Shown here: positions 45,242 to 54,770 of the stretch, one piece after another
How positions within the stretch are numbered: the first letter of the stretch is position 1
How the letters are laid out: every line of letters begins with the position of its first letter
DNA from: an uncultured Paracoccaceae bacterium
GTDB lineage: Bacteria > Pseudomonadota > Alphaproteobacteria > Rhodobacterales > Rhodobacteraceae
Length of the DNA: 64,000 bases
Direction: 5' to 3'
Assembly (NCBI GenBank): GCA_937864535.1
Contig: CALMJS010000020.1
Coordinates: 124,001 to 188,000, forward strand
Position numbers and translations under genes: made by a program
Notes under the pieces: model-generated
The model's database searches: none
What the model was told of the DNA's origin: nothing
Seen by the model: the letters and a program-made list of their open reading frames with translations, nothing else

Positions 45242-46237
45242 TTGCCAGTCGACATCTTGACCCCCGCCGCTGAGTTGGTCGTCGAGTATCCGAATAATCG
45301 CTTGCTCATAGATCTGTGTGGTGAACATGACCGGAATTTGGCCAAGATCGAGGAACGACTGGGAATACAGATTGCGCGACGGGGAAATCACCTGATCCTG
45401 ATGGGCGAGGATGCCGCAATCGCACAGGGTGAAGAGGTCTTGTCTGCCCTCTATGAACGTCTGGAATCCGGTCGCAGCGTCGAAGCCGCCGATGTGGACC
45501 GCGAACTGCGTATGGGCGGCTCTGATGCCGGAATCGCACCGCAGGCCGGTGACCAGATGGAAATGTTCAAGGGCAACTCCGTCGAGGTGAAAACCCGTCG
45601 TAAACTGGTCGAACCGCGGACAGAGGCCCAGAAAACCTACGTTCAGAACCTGATGAAGAACGAGCTTTGTTTTGGCATCGGGCCTGCGGGCACTGGGAAA
45701 ACCTATCTCGCGGTGGCTGTCGGCGTCTCGATGTTCATCGAAGGCAAAGTGGACCGAATCATCCTGTCACGACCTGCCGTCGAAGCCGGGGAAAAGCTGG
45801 GCTTTCTCCCCGGGGACATGAAGGACAAGGTCGATCCCTACATGCAGCCGCTCTATGATGCGCTGAACGATTTTCTGCCGGGAAAACAAACGGCCAAGTT
45901 GATCGAGGAAAAGCGGATCGAAATCGCGCCTTTGGCCTTTATGCGCGGGCGGACCCTGTCGAATGCCTTTATCGTACTGGACGAAGCGCAGAACGCCACC
46001 TCCATGCAGATGAAGATGTTCCTGACCCGTCTGGGCGAGGGGAGCCGCATGGTGATCACCGGTGACCGCAGTCAGGTTGACCTGCCGCGCGGTGTGACCT
46101 CTGGTCTGCATGATGCCGAACGACTGCTGCAGGGCATTCCGAAAATCAGCTTCAACTACTTTACGGTCAAGGACGTGGTGCGACACCCGTTGGTTGCCGC
46201 GATTATCGAGGCCTATGACAAAGACGCGAATGTCTGA
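45242..46237 (+). CDS. PhoH-family ATPase
   Basis: A 331-residue PhoH/PhoL protein. TTG 45242 is the start, with AAGGAG 6 bases before. Walker A is GIGPAGTGKTYLA and Walker B AFIVLDEAQN; RTEAQKTYVQNLMKNELCF is the usual lead. It is an RNA-related ATPase of uncertain role, and next to ybeY, with which it is commonly linked in rRNA maturation. It stands at the head of phoH-ybeY-corC-lnt. Confidence 0.93.
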   Translation: MPVDILTPAAELVVEYPNNRLLIDLCGEHDRNLAKIEERLGIQIARRGNHLILMGEDAAIAQGEEVLSALYERLESGRSVEAADVDRELRMGGSDAGIAPQAGDQMEMFKGNSVEVKTRRKLVEPRTEAQKTYVQNLMKNELCFGIGPAGTGKTYLAVAVGVSMFIEGKVDRIILSRPAVEAGEKLGFLPGDMKDKVDPYMQPLYDALNDFLPGKQTAKLIEEKRIEIAPLAFMRGRTLSNAFIVLDEAQNATSMQMKMFLTRLGEGSRMVITGDRSQVDLPRGVTSGLHDAERLLQGIPKISFNYFTVKDVVRHPLVAAIIEAYDKDANV

Positions 46238-46296
46238 TCTGGTTCTTGCATGTGGCGCCTGTTATGGGCGCCACAACGCTTGGAACGGGTAGGCCT

Positions 46297-46800
46297 ATGC
46301 AAATTGACATCGATATTACCGACACTCGCTGGACCGATCTCGGGCTAGAGTCGATCTGTGAACGTGCGGCCTTGGCTGTGTTAGAGCGGCTGGATATCGA
46401 TGCGGATGACTGTGAACTGTCCGTTCTGGGCTGTGACGATGTCCGAATCCAAGAGTTGAACGCCGATTTCCGTGAAAAGGACAAGGCCACGAACGTGCTG
46501 TCCTGGCCTGCCGACGAACGCGGTGCAGAGATTGCCGGCGACCTGCCAGAGCCGCCAGAACCGGATATGTTTGACACCATCGAACTGGGCGACATCGCGA
46601 TTTCGTATGATACCTGCGCCCGCGAGGCGGCGGAGGTAGGAAAATCTTTACATGATCATGCGATGCACTTGGTGATCCACGGGGTGCTGCATCTGTTGGG
46701 TTTCGACCACATTCGTGAGGCAGATGCTATCCTGATGGAGGGAATAGAAACTGAACTACTTGGCAAAATGGGTATAGCTAACCCATATTCGGATGAATGA
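46297..46800 (+). CDS. ybeY: Endoribonuclease YbeY
   Basis: YbeY is a zinc-dependent RNase that helps process the 3' end of 16S rRNA and in ribosome quality control. The metal motif is HGVLHLLGFDH near residue 130; NADFREKDKATNVLSWP is the other conserved element. ATG 46297 gives 167 residues and a normal opening MQIDIDITD; a GTGCATGT-type upstream extension is not needed. It lies between phoH and corC, the standard order. Confidence 0.94.
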   Translation: MQIDIDITDTRWTDLGLESICERAALAVLERLDIDADDCELSVLGCDDVRIQELNADFREKDKATNVLSWPADERGAEIAGDLPEPPEPDMFDTIELGDIAISYDTCAREAAEVGKSLHDHAMHLVIHGVLHLLGFDHIREADAILMEGIETELLGKMGIANPYSDE

Positions 46801-46818
46801 AGGCCAGACAGTGACGTC

Positions 46819-47730
46819 ATGGCCATAGGTTTGGAGACAATGGGCGACACGAGCGAAGGTCCTTCTATTGCAGCGCAGAGCGCGCAATCGGACCAAACGG
46901 ATGGACAGCGCACCGGCTTTTTCGGTCGGATTATAGAGGCGTTCAGTCCAGCCGAAGAGACACCCGATATGCAAATTATTGGCGGCGAAAATCCCACCCC
47001 GGCGGCACGCGCCCTAGGGCTGTCGCATTTGCGGCGGATGCGGGTAGAGGATGTTTCGATCCCGAAACCGGATATTGTCGCGGTGCCGCTGGGCATCGAC
47101 AAGGATGAACTGGTTTCAATTTTCCGCGATAGCGGTCTGACGCGTTTGCCGGTTTACGATGGCACGCTCGACACGCCGATCGGGTTCCTCAACCTCAAGG
47201 ATTTCGCGCTCCAGCATGGGTTTAACGGTCATGCCGATGCGCTGGACCTCCGGACTTTGGTGCGCCCGCTGCTCTATGTTCCGCCGTCCATGCCGCTGCA
47301 TATCCTGCTGCAAAAAATGCAGGCTGACCGGATTCACATGGCCTTGGTCATAGACGAATATGGCGGCACTGACGGTCTGGTGACGATCGAGGATTTGATC
47401 GAACAGGTCGTCGGCGAGATCGAAGATGAATATGACGTCGACGAGGATGATCGCTTTATTTGCGAGAGCCCGGGTGTCTACCTCGCACAGGCGAAAACCC
47501 CGCTCGAAGAGTTCGAAGAGGTGATCGGTATGGATCTGACCGCGGACGAGGAGATCGACGCCGAAGAGGTCGATACTCTTGGCGGTCTGGTGTTTATGCT
47601 GGCCGGTCACGTGCCGGCGCGTGGCGAAGTGATTCTCCACCCTGCCGGCCCCGAGTTCGAGGTGATTGACGCCGATCCGCGCCGGATCAAGCGGTTGCGT
47701 GTGCGCCTGCCAGAGGTCGCCGTCGCCTGA
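46819..47730 (+). CDS. CorC/HlyC-type CBS domain protein
   Basis: 303 residues without membrane helices. Two CBS domains cover about residues 75-195 (SIPKPDIVAVPLGIDKDELV and MPLHILLQKMQADRIHMALV), then DEYGGTDGLVTIEDLIEQVV and a C-terminal CorC_HlyC domain (VDTLGGLVFMLAGHVPARGE). Family members work in magnesium/cobalt efflux or envelope stability. Start is uncertain: ATG 46819 lacks a near ribosome site, ATG 46840 has GGAG three bases before. Overlaps lnt by 1 base. Confidence 0.9.
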   Translation: MAIGLETMGDTSEGPSIAAQSAQSDQTDGQRTGFFGRIIEAFSPAEETPDMQIIGGENPTPAARALGLSHLRRMRVEDVSIPKPDIVAVPLGIDKDELVSIFRDSGLTRLPVYDGTLDTPIGFLNLKDFALQHGFNGHADALDLRTLVRPLLYVPPSMPLHILLQKMQADRIHMALVIDEYGGTDGLVTIEDLIEQVVGEIEDEYDVDEDDRFICESPGVYLAQAKTPLEEFEEVIGMDLTADEEIDAEEVDTLGGLVFMLAGHVPARGEVILHPAGPEFEVIDADPRRIKRLRVRLPEVAVA

Positions 47731-49205
47731 TGACCCGCCTTCAGGCCGTTGTGCCAGTGTTGATCGGTGGCGCAATGGCCTTGGGTCAGGCCCCTTGGGG
47801 GCTGGTGTTTCCCATGTTTGCCGCGCTTGCCCTGTTTGCGGCGCAGGGCGCAGGTCAATCGTCCCCGCGCAGGGCTGCGTGGTACGCGTTTCGTGTCGGG
47901 TTCGGATATTTTTCCGTGGCTCTCCATTGGATCGTCTATCCGTTTCTGGTGGAGCCGGATCTCTTTGCGTGGATGGCCCCCTTTGCGGCGGTTCTTTTGC
48001 CCGCCGGGTTGTCCCTGTTCTGGGCGGGCGGCGCATGGCTGGGGCAGCGCCTCGGCGGTGGTCGGGCGGGTTGGGCGCTGGGCCTGATCATCGCTGAATT
48101 GGCGCGGGCCCACCTTTTTACGGGTTTCCCGTGGGTCCAGTTCGCGGATGCCTACCTCGACACGGTGACGGCACCGCAGATTGCCAATTTCGGCGCGCAG
48201 GGGCTCACGGTGCTGTTGATTGCGCTGGCCGCGGTGGCCTCTGTCGGGGCCGGGCGCGGATGGCGGGGCTGGATACTGCCGGTGGCGATCTCTGGCGTCT
48301 TGGCGGTCCCGCTTGGCCCTGACGTGGCCCCCGCATCTGCAGACGCGCCTATTGTACGGCTGGTGCAACCCAATGCCCCGCAAGAGGACAAGTGGAACCC
48401 GCTCAAGGTGGAGGAATTCTACCAGCGCATGCTCGCCGCCAGTGCCGCCGACGGCTCGCCTGACCTGATCGTCTGGCCAGAGACGGCAGTGCCGTGGCTG
48501 CTATCCGCCGGGGACCCGCTCTTGGCCGAGGTCGCCGAGGTCGCCGGAGGCGTTCCCGTCGCCTTGGGGATCAATCGCGGGCAGGACGGGCTATATTACA
48601 ATAGCCTCGCGCTGGTGCGTGCCGGTGGCGAGGTTTTTGGCACCTATGACAAACGTCATCTGGTGCCGTTCGGGGAATATGTCCCCTTTGGCGAAGCCTT
48701 GGCCAGCCTTGGTATTCACGGACTTGCGGCCTCTGACGGTGCCGCCTTTGCTGCGGGCCAACCGAGCGCGGCGCTCGAGGTGCCCAATATCGGGCGAATC
48801 TGGCCACTGATTTGCTATGAGGGGATTTTCCCGGGCCTGTCCGACGGTGCGCAGGACGCGCGGATGATCCTTCTGGTCACCAATGACGCGTGGTTCGGAC
48901 CAAAGGCCGGGCCGTTACAGCATCTGGCTCAGGCGCGGCTGCGGGCGATAGAAACGGGCGTGCCCGTCGTCCGCGTCGCCAATACAGGCGTGTCTGCGGT
49001 GATGGATGGCCAAGGGGCGGTCGTCGCGAGTCTGGGACTGGGGGCGCAGGGCTTTATCGATGTTGCGCTGCCAGATCGCGGCGCACGGCCCCTTTATTCG
49101 GTGTTAGGACCTTGGCCCCTAAGTATAGGGGTGATCGCGATACTCTGCATGATCCTGTTGCGCCGCCGTTATAAACCCATTGACCCGGAAGGGCAGTCGC
49201 TGTAG
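47730..49205 (+). CDS. lnt: Apolipoprotein N-acyltransferase
   Basis: Lnt adds the third acyl chain to lipoproteins at the periplasmic face of the inner membrane. The nitrilase-type triad is E251 (WPETAVPW), K308 (YDKRHLVPFGEYVPF) and C362 (PLICYEGIF). About six hydrophobic helices precede the domain and one closes the 491-residue chain. Its start overlaps the corC stop (TGATG). Lipoproteins in the window (TPR protein, WIDPxGC protein, the one at 51.5 kb) would be its substrates. Confidence 0.95.
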   Translation: MTRLQAVVPVLIGGAMALGQAPWGLVFPMFAALALFAAQGAGQSSPRRAAWYAFRVGFGYFSVALHWIVYPFLVEPDLFAWMAPFAAVLLPAGLSLFWAGGAWLGQRLGGGRAGWALGLIIAELARAHLFTGFPWVQFADAYLDTVTAPQIANFGAQGLTVLLIALAAVASVGAGRGWRGWILPVAISGVLAVPLGPDVAPASADAPIVRLVQPNAPQEDKWNPLKVEEFYQRMLAASAADGSPDLIVWPETAVPWLLSAGDPLLAEVAEVAGGVPVALGINRGQDGLYYNSLALVRAGGEVFGTYDKRHLVPFGEYVPFGEALASLGIHGLAASDGAAFAAGQPSAALEVPNIGRIWPLICYEGIFPGLSDGAQDARMILLVTNDAWFGPKAGPLQHLAQARLRAIETGVPVVRVANTGVSAVMDGQGAVVASLGLGAQGFIDVALPDRGARPLYSVLGPWPLSIGVIAILCMILLRRRYKPIDPEGQSL

Positions 49206-49225
49206 CGGTTTGCAGTCGATTTCCC

Positions 49226-49267
49226 CCCACAACGGCTTCCTGGCGTGGCGGGTTTACCTAATGGAGC
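49226..49267 (+). promoter_or_regulatory. SAM/SAH riboswitch in the metK leader
   Basis: The leader has ACAACGGCTTCCTGGCGTGG followed by TAATGGAGCG, matching from memory the core of the SAM/SAH riboswitch class, which is known from metK leaders of Rhodobacterales. The GCTTCC segment (49234-49239 region) can pair with GGAGC (49263-49267), an H-type pseudoknot that hides the ribosome site GGAG 7 bases before the metK start. Binding of S-adenosylmethionine (or its homocysteine form) should therefore lower metK translation. Confidence 0.9.
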
Positions 49268-49273
49268 GTTCCC

Positions 49274-50455
49274 ATGTCACGTCTGGATTATGTCTTCACT
49301 TCGGAATCTGTGTCCGAAGGTCACCCCGATAAGGTGTGCGATCGGATTTCCGATACCATTCTCGATGCCTTCCTCTCCGAGGAGCCGCAAGCACGCGTGG
49401 CATGTGAAACCTTTGCGACCACCAATCGCGTTGTGATTGGCGGCGAGGTTGGTCTGTCCGATCAGGGCAAGCTGACCGAATATATGGCCAATGTGCCCGA
49501 TCTTGTGCGCGGTGCGATCCGTGACATCGGCTATGAGCAGGAAAAATTCCACTGGAATACGGTGAAGATCACCAACCTGTTGCACGAACAGTCCGCGCAT
49601 ATCGCGCAGGGCGTCGATGCCTCGGCCACCAAGGACGAAGGGGCAGGCGATCAGGGCATCATGTTCGGCTACGCCACCAATGAAACCGATGCGCTGATGC
49701 CCGCGCCGATCCAATACGCCCATGCAATTCTGCGCCGTCTGGCCGAGGTACGCAAAAACGGCACAGAACCCGCGCTTGGCCCCGATGCCAAATCGCAGCT
49801 GTCGGTCCAGTATCGCGACGGTCGTCCGGTTGGCGTGACCTCTCTGGTTTTGTCGACCCAGCATCTGGACGAGAGTCTGACCTCGGCCGATGTGCGGGCG
49901 ATTGTGGAACCCTACATTCGCGAAGTCCTGCCCGAAGGCTGGCTGACCGACGCCACCGAATGGTGGATCAACCCGACCGGAAAATTTGTGATCGGCGGCC
50001 CGGATGGCGACGCAGGTCTGACCGGACGCAAGATCATCGTCGATACCTACGGCGGTGCGGCCCCGCATGGCGGCGGCGCATTTTCGGGCAAAGATCCGAC
50101 CAAGGTGGACCGCTCGGCCGCCTATGCGGCGCGGTATCTGGCGAAAAACGTCGTGGCGGCCGGATTGGCCGACAAGTGCACGATCCAGTTGTCCTACGCG
50201 ATCGGTGTGTCCAAGCCACTGTCGATCTACGCCAACACTCAGGGCACGAATAAGGTCGATGAGGCCGCGATCGAACGGGCGGTATCGCAGGCGATGGACC
50301 TGACTCCGCGCGGGATTCGGACGCATTTGGGGCTGAACCGCCCGATCTATGCCCGCACGGCGGCCTATGGTCACTTTGGCCGCGCGCCAGAGGCTGACGG
50401 CGGCTTTAGCTGGGAACGCACGGACTTGGTCGAAACGCTCAAGCGGTCGGTCTGA
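49274..50455 (+). CDS. metK: S-adenosylmethionine synthetase
   Basis: MetK makes SAM from methionine and ATP. The opening [20 protein letters not shown], the [12 protein letters not shown] hexapeptide region and [19 protein letters not shown] are the family signatures. 393 residues, normal length. It sits behind a SAM/SAH riboswitch, so product feedback on translation is likely. Codon use is of the highly expressed type. Confidence 0.97.
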   Translation: MSRLDYVFTSESVSEGHPDKVCDRISDTILDAFLSEEPQARVACETFATTNRVVIGGEVGLSDQGKLTEYMANVPDLVRGAIRDIGYEQEKFHWNTVKITNLLHEQSAHIAQGVDASATKDEGAGDQGIMFGYATNETDALMPAPIQYAHAILRRLAEVRKNGTEPALGPDAKSQLSVQYRDGRPVGVTSLVLSTQHLDESLTSADVRAIVEPYIREVLPEGWLTDATEWWINPTGKFVIGGPDGDAGLTGRKIIVDTYGGAAPHGGGAFSGKDPTKVDRSAAYAARYLAKNVVAAGLADKCTIQLSYAIGVSKPLSIYANTQGTNKVDEAAIERAVSQAMDLTPRGIRTHLGLNRPIYARTAAYGHFGRAPEADGGFSWERTDLVETLKRSV

Positions 50456-50500
50456 AACTGCACTCTGGCCTGACCCAGCCGGGCCAGACCTCCACCTTGC

Positions 50501-50521
50501 CCGCCTCCCCAGCGGAGGCGG
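50501..50521 (+). terminator. Hairpin downstream of metK
   Basis: CCGCCTCC (50501-50508), loop of 5, GGAGGCGG (50514-50521), perfect 8-bp stem 45 bases past metK. No T run. A second stem, GGCGCAA (50627-50633) with TTGCGCC (50644-50650), lies just before trmB. The rest of 50456-50677 shows nothing else I can name. Confidence 0.45.
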
Positions 50522-50677
50522 TGCTCAGGGGTGTGTATCATCGATTGCATTGTTATGATCGGCACCAACTGTCCAAGTCGTTAGGCCCGGAATGGCTCGG
50601 GATCGGCAGGACAACAGCGGAGCGCTGGCGCAATTTCCATCCGTTGCGCCATGGATGCCAAATTGATAAGGGGCGGC

Positions 50678-51391
50678 ATGACCTCTTCGAACAAACATCC
50701 CGACGCACCCTGGCGCAATTTCTATGGCCGTATTCATGGCAAAACCATGAATCAGGCGCAAAAAGACTACTTGGTCGAGGATCTCGACGCGCTCTCGCCC
50801 GGTGCTGTGAGTTGGGACATCAATCCGACCCGACAGCCGTTGGACATGGCCGCCCGGTTCAAGGGCAAGCCAGTCTGGCTGGAAATCGGCTTTGGCGGCG
50901 GTGAACATCTGGTCCACATGGGCGAAACCTACCCCGAGGTGGAGATCATCGGATGCGAGCCGTTCATGAACGGTGTTGCGATGCTGCTGGGGAAAATCCG
51001 CGCCATGCAGACGCAGAACGTCGCGGTACATCCCGGCGATGTGCGCGATGTGTTTGACGTGCTGCCCGATCATTCGATCAGCAAGGCGTTTCTGAACTAT
51101 CCCGACCCCTGGCCGAAGAAACGGCACCACCGCCGCCGCTTTGTGACCCAAGATCACCTCGCGCCGCTGTTTCGCGTGCTCAAGCCGGGGTCGGAATTTC
51201 GTGTGGCCACCGATATCCCCGACTATGTGCGCCAAACACTCGAAGAGGTGCCAAAGGCCGGGTTCGTCTCGACCGCCAAAGGCCCGGAAGATTGGCGAAC
51301 GCCGTGGTCTGACTGGACCTCGACCCGCTACGAACAAAAAGCGCTGCGCGAGGGCCGGACCCCGCATTATCTGACATTTATTCGGCCCTAA
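50678..51391 (+). CDS. trmB: tRNA (guanine-N7-)-methyltransferase
   Basis: TrmB methylates G46 in the variable loop of tRNA. The SAM site is WLEIGFGGGEHLVHMG, and the catalytic region reads FLNYPDPWPKKRHHRRRF, both family signatures. ATG 50678 has AAGGGG before it and gives 237 residues. It follows metK, whose product it uses; gene order is usual for the group. Confidence 0.95.
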   Translation: MTSSNKHPDAPWRNFYGRIHGKTMNQAQKDYLVEDLDALSPGAVSWDINPTRQPLDMAARFKGKPVWLEIGFGGGEHLVHMGETYPEVEIIGCEPFMNGVAMLLGKIRAMQTQNVAVHPGDVRDVFDVLPDHSISKAFLNYPDPWPKKRHHRRRFVTQDHLAPLFRVLKPGSEFRVATDIPDYVRQTLEEVPKAGFVSTAKGPEDWRTPWSDWTSTRYEQKALREGRTPHYLTFIRP

Positions 51392-51399
51392 GAGTTCAA

Positions 51400-51433
51400 A
51401 TCCGCCTGAAATATTGAGCGTCATCAGGCGGAT
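51400..51433. terminator. Hairpin between trmB and the converging lipoprotein gene
   Basis: ATCCGCCTGA (51400-51409) pairs perfectly with TCAGGCGGAT (51424-51433) over a 14-base loop, in the 72 bases between two converging stops. Serves probably both directions. Confidence 0.6.
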
Positions 51434-51463
51434 CGGTTGGGGCTTCTCGGACCCAAAGCGCAA

Positions 51464-52456
51464 TTAGGGTTTTAGGTCTCTTAGCAATGTGCGGACATCG
51501 GTCATCGTGGCATAGAAGATTTGCTGAGAGTTCTGTTTGTCCTGATCGCTCCCAACGAGAGGGGTGGAAATTCTAGTGACGGTCGGAGCCGAAAAATGAC
51601 CCTGATTTCGCTGACCGGCAGCGATTTCGGCGAGGGCGTTGAGCGAGGCGGTATTTAGGGTCGCGGGGGCGCTATTTCCCAATTTTAGTGTGCCGCTATT
51701 GGCCGCGAGAACTGCAGCTGCACTCCGCGACGCTACATATTTCAGGGTCTTTGCGCCATAGGTCAGCGTTGCAATTTTGGTACTGCCTGGCAAGTCAGCC
51801 CAATCAGTGGCGGCAGAGGCCGGGTCAATCATCAGTTGGGTGACGGTCAATCCGCCAACGATGACATAGCCACTGGTTTCGCCAGCAATGTTTGCATTCG
51901 CACGTGGCGTTGTTGTTCCGGCGCCAATTGTGCCGGAGAGGCCCGCGCGGCCGTTTCCGCTCCATTGAAAAACAAAAATGTTATTCTCTGCCGCGAATTC
52001 TTGAATGTCCGCTGTCGCCGCGTCCACTTCTTTGCTCAGCTTTTCGGTATATTGGGCCCGAACATCATCGGCCATGGTCGTAGTATCGACCAGAGCCTCT
52101 GCGGTGATCAGGTCAAGTCGTTCGAGTTTTTCTTGGAATTCATTAATGTCATTTAAAGTGGCTTCGTATTTATACTCGGTGACCAATGCGTAGGTTTCGC
52201 CTGTGGTCGATAGGCAAATGATAGACGTCGCCGGGCGTTGGCTGCTGGCTAGGCAGGGCGTCCCAACCGCAGGCACCGGCAGCAGGCCGTTTACAGCCAA
52301 AAAGCGCGATTGTAGGGGGTATCTGAGGTTGACCGGTTGCCGATAAATTCCGTCGTTGCTGGTCTGGATTGTCAGCCCGTCCAACGATGATGTGCCGGTC
52401 GGCAGGCAGCCAGCGAGGGCGACAGGCAGTAAAGATATCAGATATTTGATACGCAT
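51464..52456 (-). CDS. Lipoprotein of unknown function
   Basis: 330 residues from ATG 52456, with AGGTGCAAAA before it. The signal MRIKYLISLLPVALAGC has a clean lipobox (lipid Cys17). Residues about 100-190 are helical and charged, possibly coiled coil (NDINEFQEKLERLDLITAEA); the remainder is Ala/Thr/Gly-rich and beta-like. I do not recognise the family. Base composition is clearly AT-richer than that of its neighbours trmB and aroA, which fits a newly gained gene. The 244-base upstream gap contains a palindrome. Confidence 0.7.
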   Translation of the reverse strand: MRIKYLISLLPVALAGCLPTGTSSLDGLTIQTSNDGIYRQPVNLRYPLQSRFLAVNGLLPVPAVGTPCLASSQRPATSIICLSTTGETYALVTEYKYEATLNDINEFQEKLERLDLITAEALVDTTTMADDVRAQYTEKLSKEVDAATADIQEFAAENNIFVFQWSGNGRAGLSGTIGAGTTTPRANANIAGETSGYVIVGGLTVTQLMIDPASAATDWADLPGSTKIATLTYGAKTLKYVASRSAAAVLAANSGTLKLGNSAPATLNTASLNALAEIAAGQRNQGHFSAPTVTRISTPLVGSDQDKQNSQQIFYATMTDVRTLLRDLKP

Positions 52457-52544
52457 TTTTGCACCTAAAGCTAGAAGATATAGAATGATGGTGCGCCAAA
52501 AGTAGTATGAGTCAACTAGAATTGTATATACATAGCGCTTTGGT

Positions 52545-52556
52545 CTGGAATTCCAG
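52545..52556. promoter_or_regulatory. Perfect 12-bp palindrome between the lipoprotein gene and aroA
   Basis: CTGGAATTCCAG at 52545-52556 reads the same on both strands, 89 bases upstream of the lipoprotein start, in an AT-rich stretch. It could be an operator; no known regulator site is matched. Confidence 0.3.
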
Positions 52557-52700
52557 TATTTTCGCACAGATATTGCCCCAGTCTGCCTCGGCAGGGATAC
52601 CGCTGCAGTGCGGGAGAACTCTCAGGGGTAAGTTTTCGAACCTGATGGACGCTAACACCAGCCTGCGCTAAGACGCTGCGGAAGATTCAGGAGGTTTCCC

Positions 52701-54050
52701 ATGTCCGGCCACGGCAATCCCATTCCGATGACATCCCGCAAGTGCGGCCCGCTCAAGGGCGTGGCGAATGTGCCGGGGGACAAGTCGATCTCGCACCGGT
52801 CGCTGATCCTTGGCGCGCTGTCGGTCGGCAAGACCGAGATCACCGGCCTGCTGCTAGGCGAGGACGTGCTGGATACCGCCAAGGCGATGCGTGCCTTTGG
52901 TGCCACCGTCATTGACCACGGCGAAGGCCATTGGACCGTTGAGGGTGTCGGCGTCGGCGGGTTCAAAGAGCCGGAAAACGTCATCGACTGCGGCAACTCG
53001 GGCACCGGTGTGCGCCTGATCATGGGCTGTATGGCGACTTCGCCGATTTCGGCGACGTTTACCGGTGACGCCTCGCTGCGGTCGCGTCCGATGGGCCGTG
53101 TGACCGACCCGCTGGCTCTGTTCGGGGCGAAATCCTATGGCCGTCAGGGTGGCCGCCTGCCGCTGACCATCGTCGGTGCCGCGAATCCGGTTCCGGTGAC
53201 CTACAAGACGCCGGTTCCCTCGGCGCAGGTGAAATCGGCTGTGCTGCTGGCCGGTCTAAATGCACCGGGCAAGACCGTCGTGATCGAAAAAGAGGCCACC
53301 CGCGACCACACCGAACGGATGCTCGTCGGTTTCGGTGCCGAACTGACGGTTGAGGAAACCGCAGAAGGCCGCGTCATCACCTTGACTGGCCAGCCCGAGC
53401 TGAAGGCCCAGACCATTGTCGTGCCGCGCGATCCGTCGTCGGCTGCGTTCCCTGTGTGCGCCGCGATCATCACCGAAGGGTCGGACGTGCTGGTGCCGAA
53501 TATCGGCCTGAACGACACCCGCGCTGGCCTGTTCACCACGCTGCGCGAGATGGGCGCTGACCTGACCTATGAAAACATGCGCGAAGAGGGCGGCGAACCC
53601 GTTGCCGACCTGCGTGCGAAATACAGCCCGAACCTCAAGGGGATCGAGGTTCCGCCCGCCCGCGCCGCGTCGATGATTGACGAATATCCGGTGCTGTCGG
53701 TTGTCGCGGCCTTTGCAGAGGGCGAGACTGTGATGAAGGGCGTCAAGGAACTGCGCGTTAAGGAATCCGACCGGATCGACGCGATGGCCAAGGGCCTGCG
53801 CGCTGCGGGCGTCGAGGTCGACGAGGGCGATGACTGGTGGATCGTCAACGGCCGCGGCTTTGGCAACGTACCCGGCGGTGCAACCGTCGAATCGCGTCTG
53901 GACCACCGTATTGCCATGTCGTTCATGGTGATGGGCATGGCCACCAACAATCCGATGAAGGTCGATGACGGCTCGCCCATCGCGACATCCTTCCCGATTT
54001 TCGAGCCGCTGATGGCCGAACTGGGTGCCGCTATCGAGCGTGACCTCTGA
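52701..54050 (+). CDS. aroA: 3-phosphoshikimate 1-carboxyvinyltransferase (EPSP synthase), class II-like
   Basis: AroA makes EPSP in the shikimate pathway. [17 protein letters not shown] near the start and [16 protein letters not shown] near the end are the family signatures; the overall pattern ([20 protein letters not shown]) is that of class II enzymes, as in Agrobacterium CP4. At the glyphosate-contact position, where CP4 has Ala100, this protein has Gly101 ([10 protein letters not shown]). ATG 52701 has GGAGG upstream. 449 residues. The stop overlaps a small ORF and leads into cmk. Confidence 0.95.
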   Translation: MSGHGNPIPMTSRKCGPLKGVANVPGDKSISHRSLILGALSVGKTEITGLLLGEDVLDTAKAMRAFGATVIDHGEGHWTVEGVGVGGFKEPENVIDCGNSGTGVRLIMGCMATSPISATFTGDASLRSRPMGRVTDPLALFGAKSYGRQGGRLPLTIVGAANPVPVTYKTPVPSAQVKSAVLLAGLNAPGKTVVIEKEATRDHTERMLVGFGAELTVEETAEGRVITLTGQPELKAQTIVVPRDPSSAAFPVCAAIITEGSDVLVPNIGLNDTRAGLFTTLREMGADLTYENMREEGGEPVADLRAKYSPNLKGIEVPPARAASMIDEYPVLSVVAAFAEGETVMKGVKELRVKESDRIDAMAKGLRAAGVEVDEGDDWWIVNGRGFGNVPGGATVESRLDHRIAMSFMVMGMATNNPMKVDDGSPIATSFPIFEPLMAELGAAIERDL

Positions 54051-54166
54051 TGACCGATAAACCCCGTCGCAACTGGCGCACGATCATTGTGACGGGGGTC
54101 CTCATCGCCTTTGGGGCGATGCGGCTCTTTGAAGTTTGGGTTCAGGGCGGTGCCCGCTTACCATAG
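54050..54166 (+). CDS. 38-residue small membrane protein between aroA and cmk
   Basis: ATG 54050 overlaps the aroA stop (TGATG), and the frame runs 38 codons to TAG 54164-54166, 10 bases before cmk. The product has a basic start ([10 protein letters not shown]) and one hydrophobic helix ([20 protein letters not shown]). Overlap with aroA and tight spacing to cmk argue for translation. No family is recognised. It is very short, so homologues in the same position would be the deciding evidence. Confidence 0.55.
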   Translation: MTDKPRRNWRTIIVTGVLIAFGAMRLFEVWVQGGARLP

Positions 54167-54176
54167 GAGAAGGCCG

Positions 54177-54770
54177 ATGAGATTCACCGTAGCAATTGAT
54201 GGCCCCGCCGCCGCAGGCAAGGGGACGATTTCCAAGGCTGTAGCGAAGGAATTCGGCTTTGCCCATCTGGACACCGGCGCGCTCTATCGTGCGGTCGGGG
54301 TCAAGGCGGCAAGCGGTATGGACCCCGTCGAGGCCGCGCAGACCCTCACCCCTGCCGATACCGTGGGCGAGGCGCTGCGCACGCTCGAGGCTGGGCAGGC
54401 CGCGTCCAAGGTTGCCGTGATCCCCGAGGTGCGTGCGGCATTGCTGGAGTTCCAGCGCCGGTTTGCGGACCAAGAGGGCGGGGCTGTTCTGGACGGGCGC
54501 GACATCGGTACGGTGATCTGCCCGAATGCAGATGTGAAACTGTTCGTGACCGCCAGTGCCGAGGTCCGCGCCCATCGTCGCTGGCTCGAACTTGGCGGGG
54601 ACGAGGCCGAGGTTCTGGCGCAGGTCAAAGAGCGTGACGACCGCGACATGAACCGCGCGGATGCACCGCTCAGACCGGCCGTTGATGCGATCCTGATTGA
54701 TACCAGCGATCTGTCGATCGACGCGGCGGTCGCGCTGGCCACCGCCGCAATTCGCGCAAAACTAGCGTAG
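54177..54770 (+). CDS. cmk: Cytidylate kinase
   Basis: Cmk phosphorylates CMP and dCMP. The P-loop is [16 protein letters not shown] at residues 8-23; [11 protein letters not shown] and [13 protein letters not shown] are further signatures, and [13 protein letters not shown] is the LID region. ATG 54177 has GGAGAAGG before it and gives 197 residues, slightly shorter than E. coli Cmk. It follows aroA as in many alphaproteobacteria, where rpsA comes next; here another block intervenes. Its end overlaps the leftward DoxX-like gene by 9 bases. Confidence 0.95.
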   Translation: MRFTVAIDGPAAAGKGTISKAVAKEFGFAHLDTGALYRAVGVKAASGMDPVEAAQTLTPADTVGEALRTLEAGQAASKVAVIPEVRAALLEFQRRFADQEGGAVLDGRDIGTVICPNADVKLFVTASAEVRAHRRWLELGGDEAEVLAQVKERDDRDMNRADAPLRPAVDAILIDTSDLSIDAAVALATAAIRAKLA

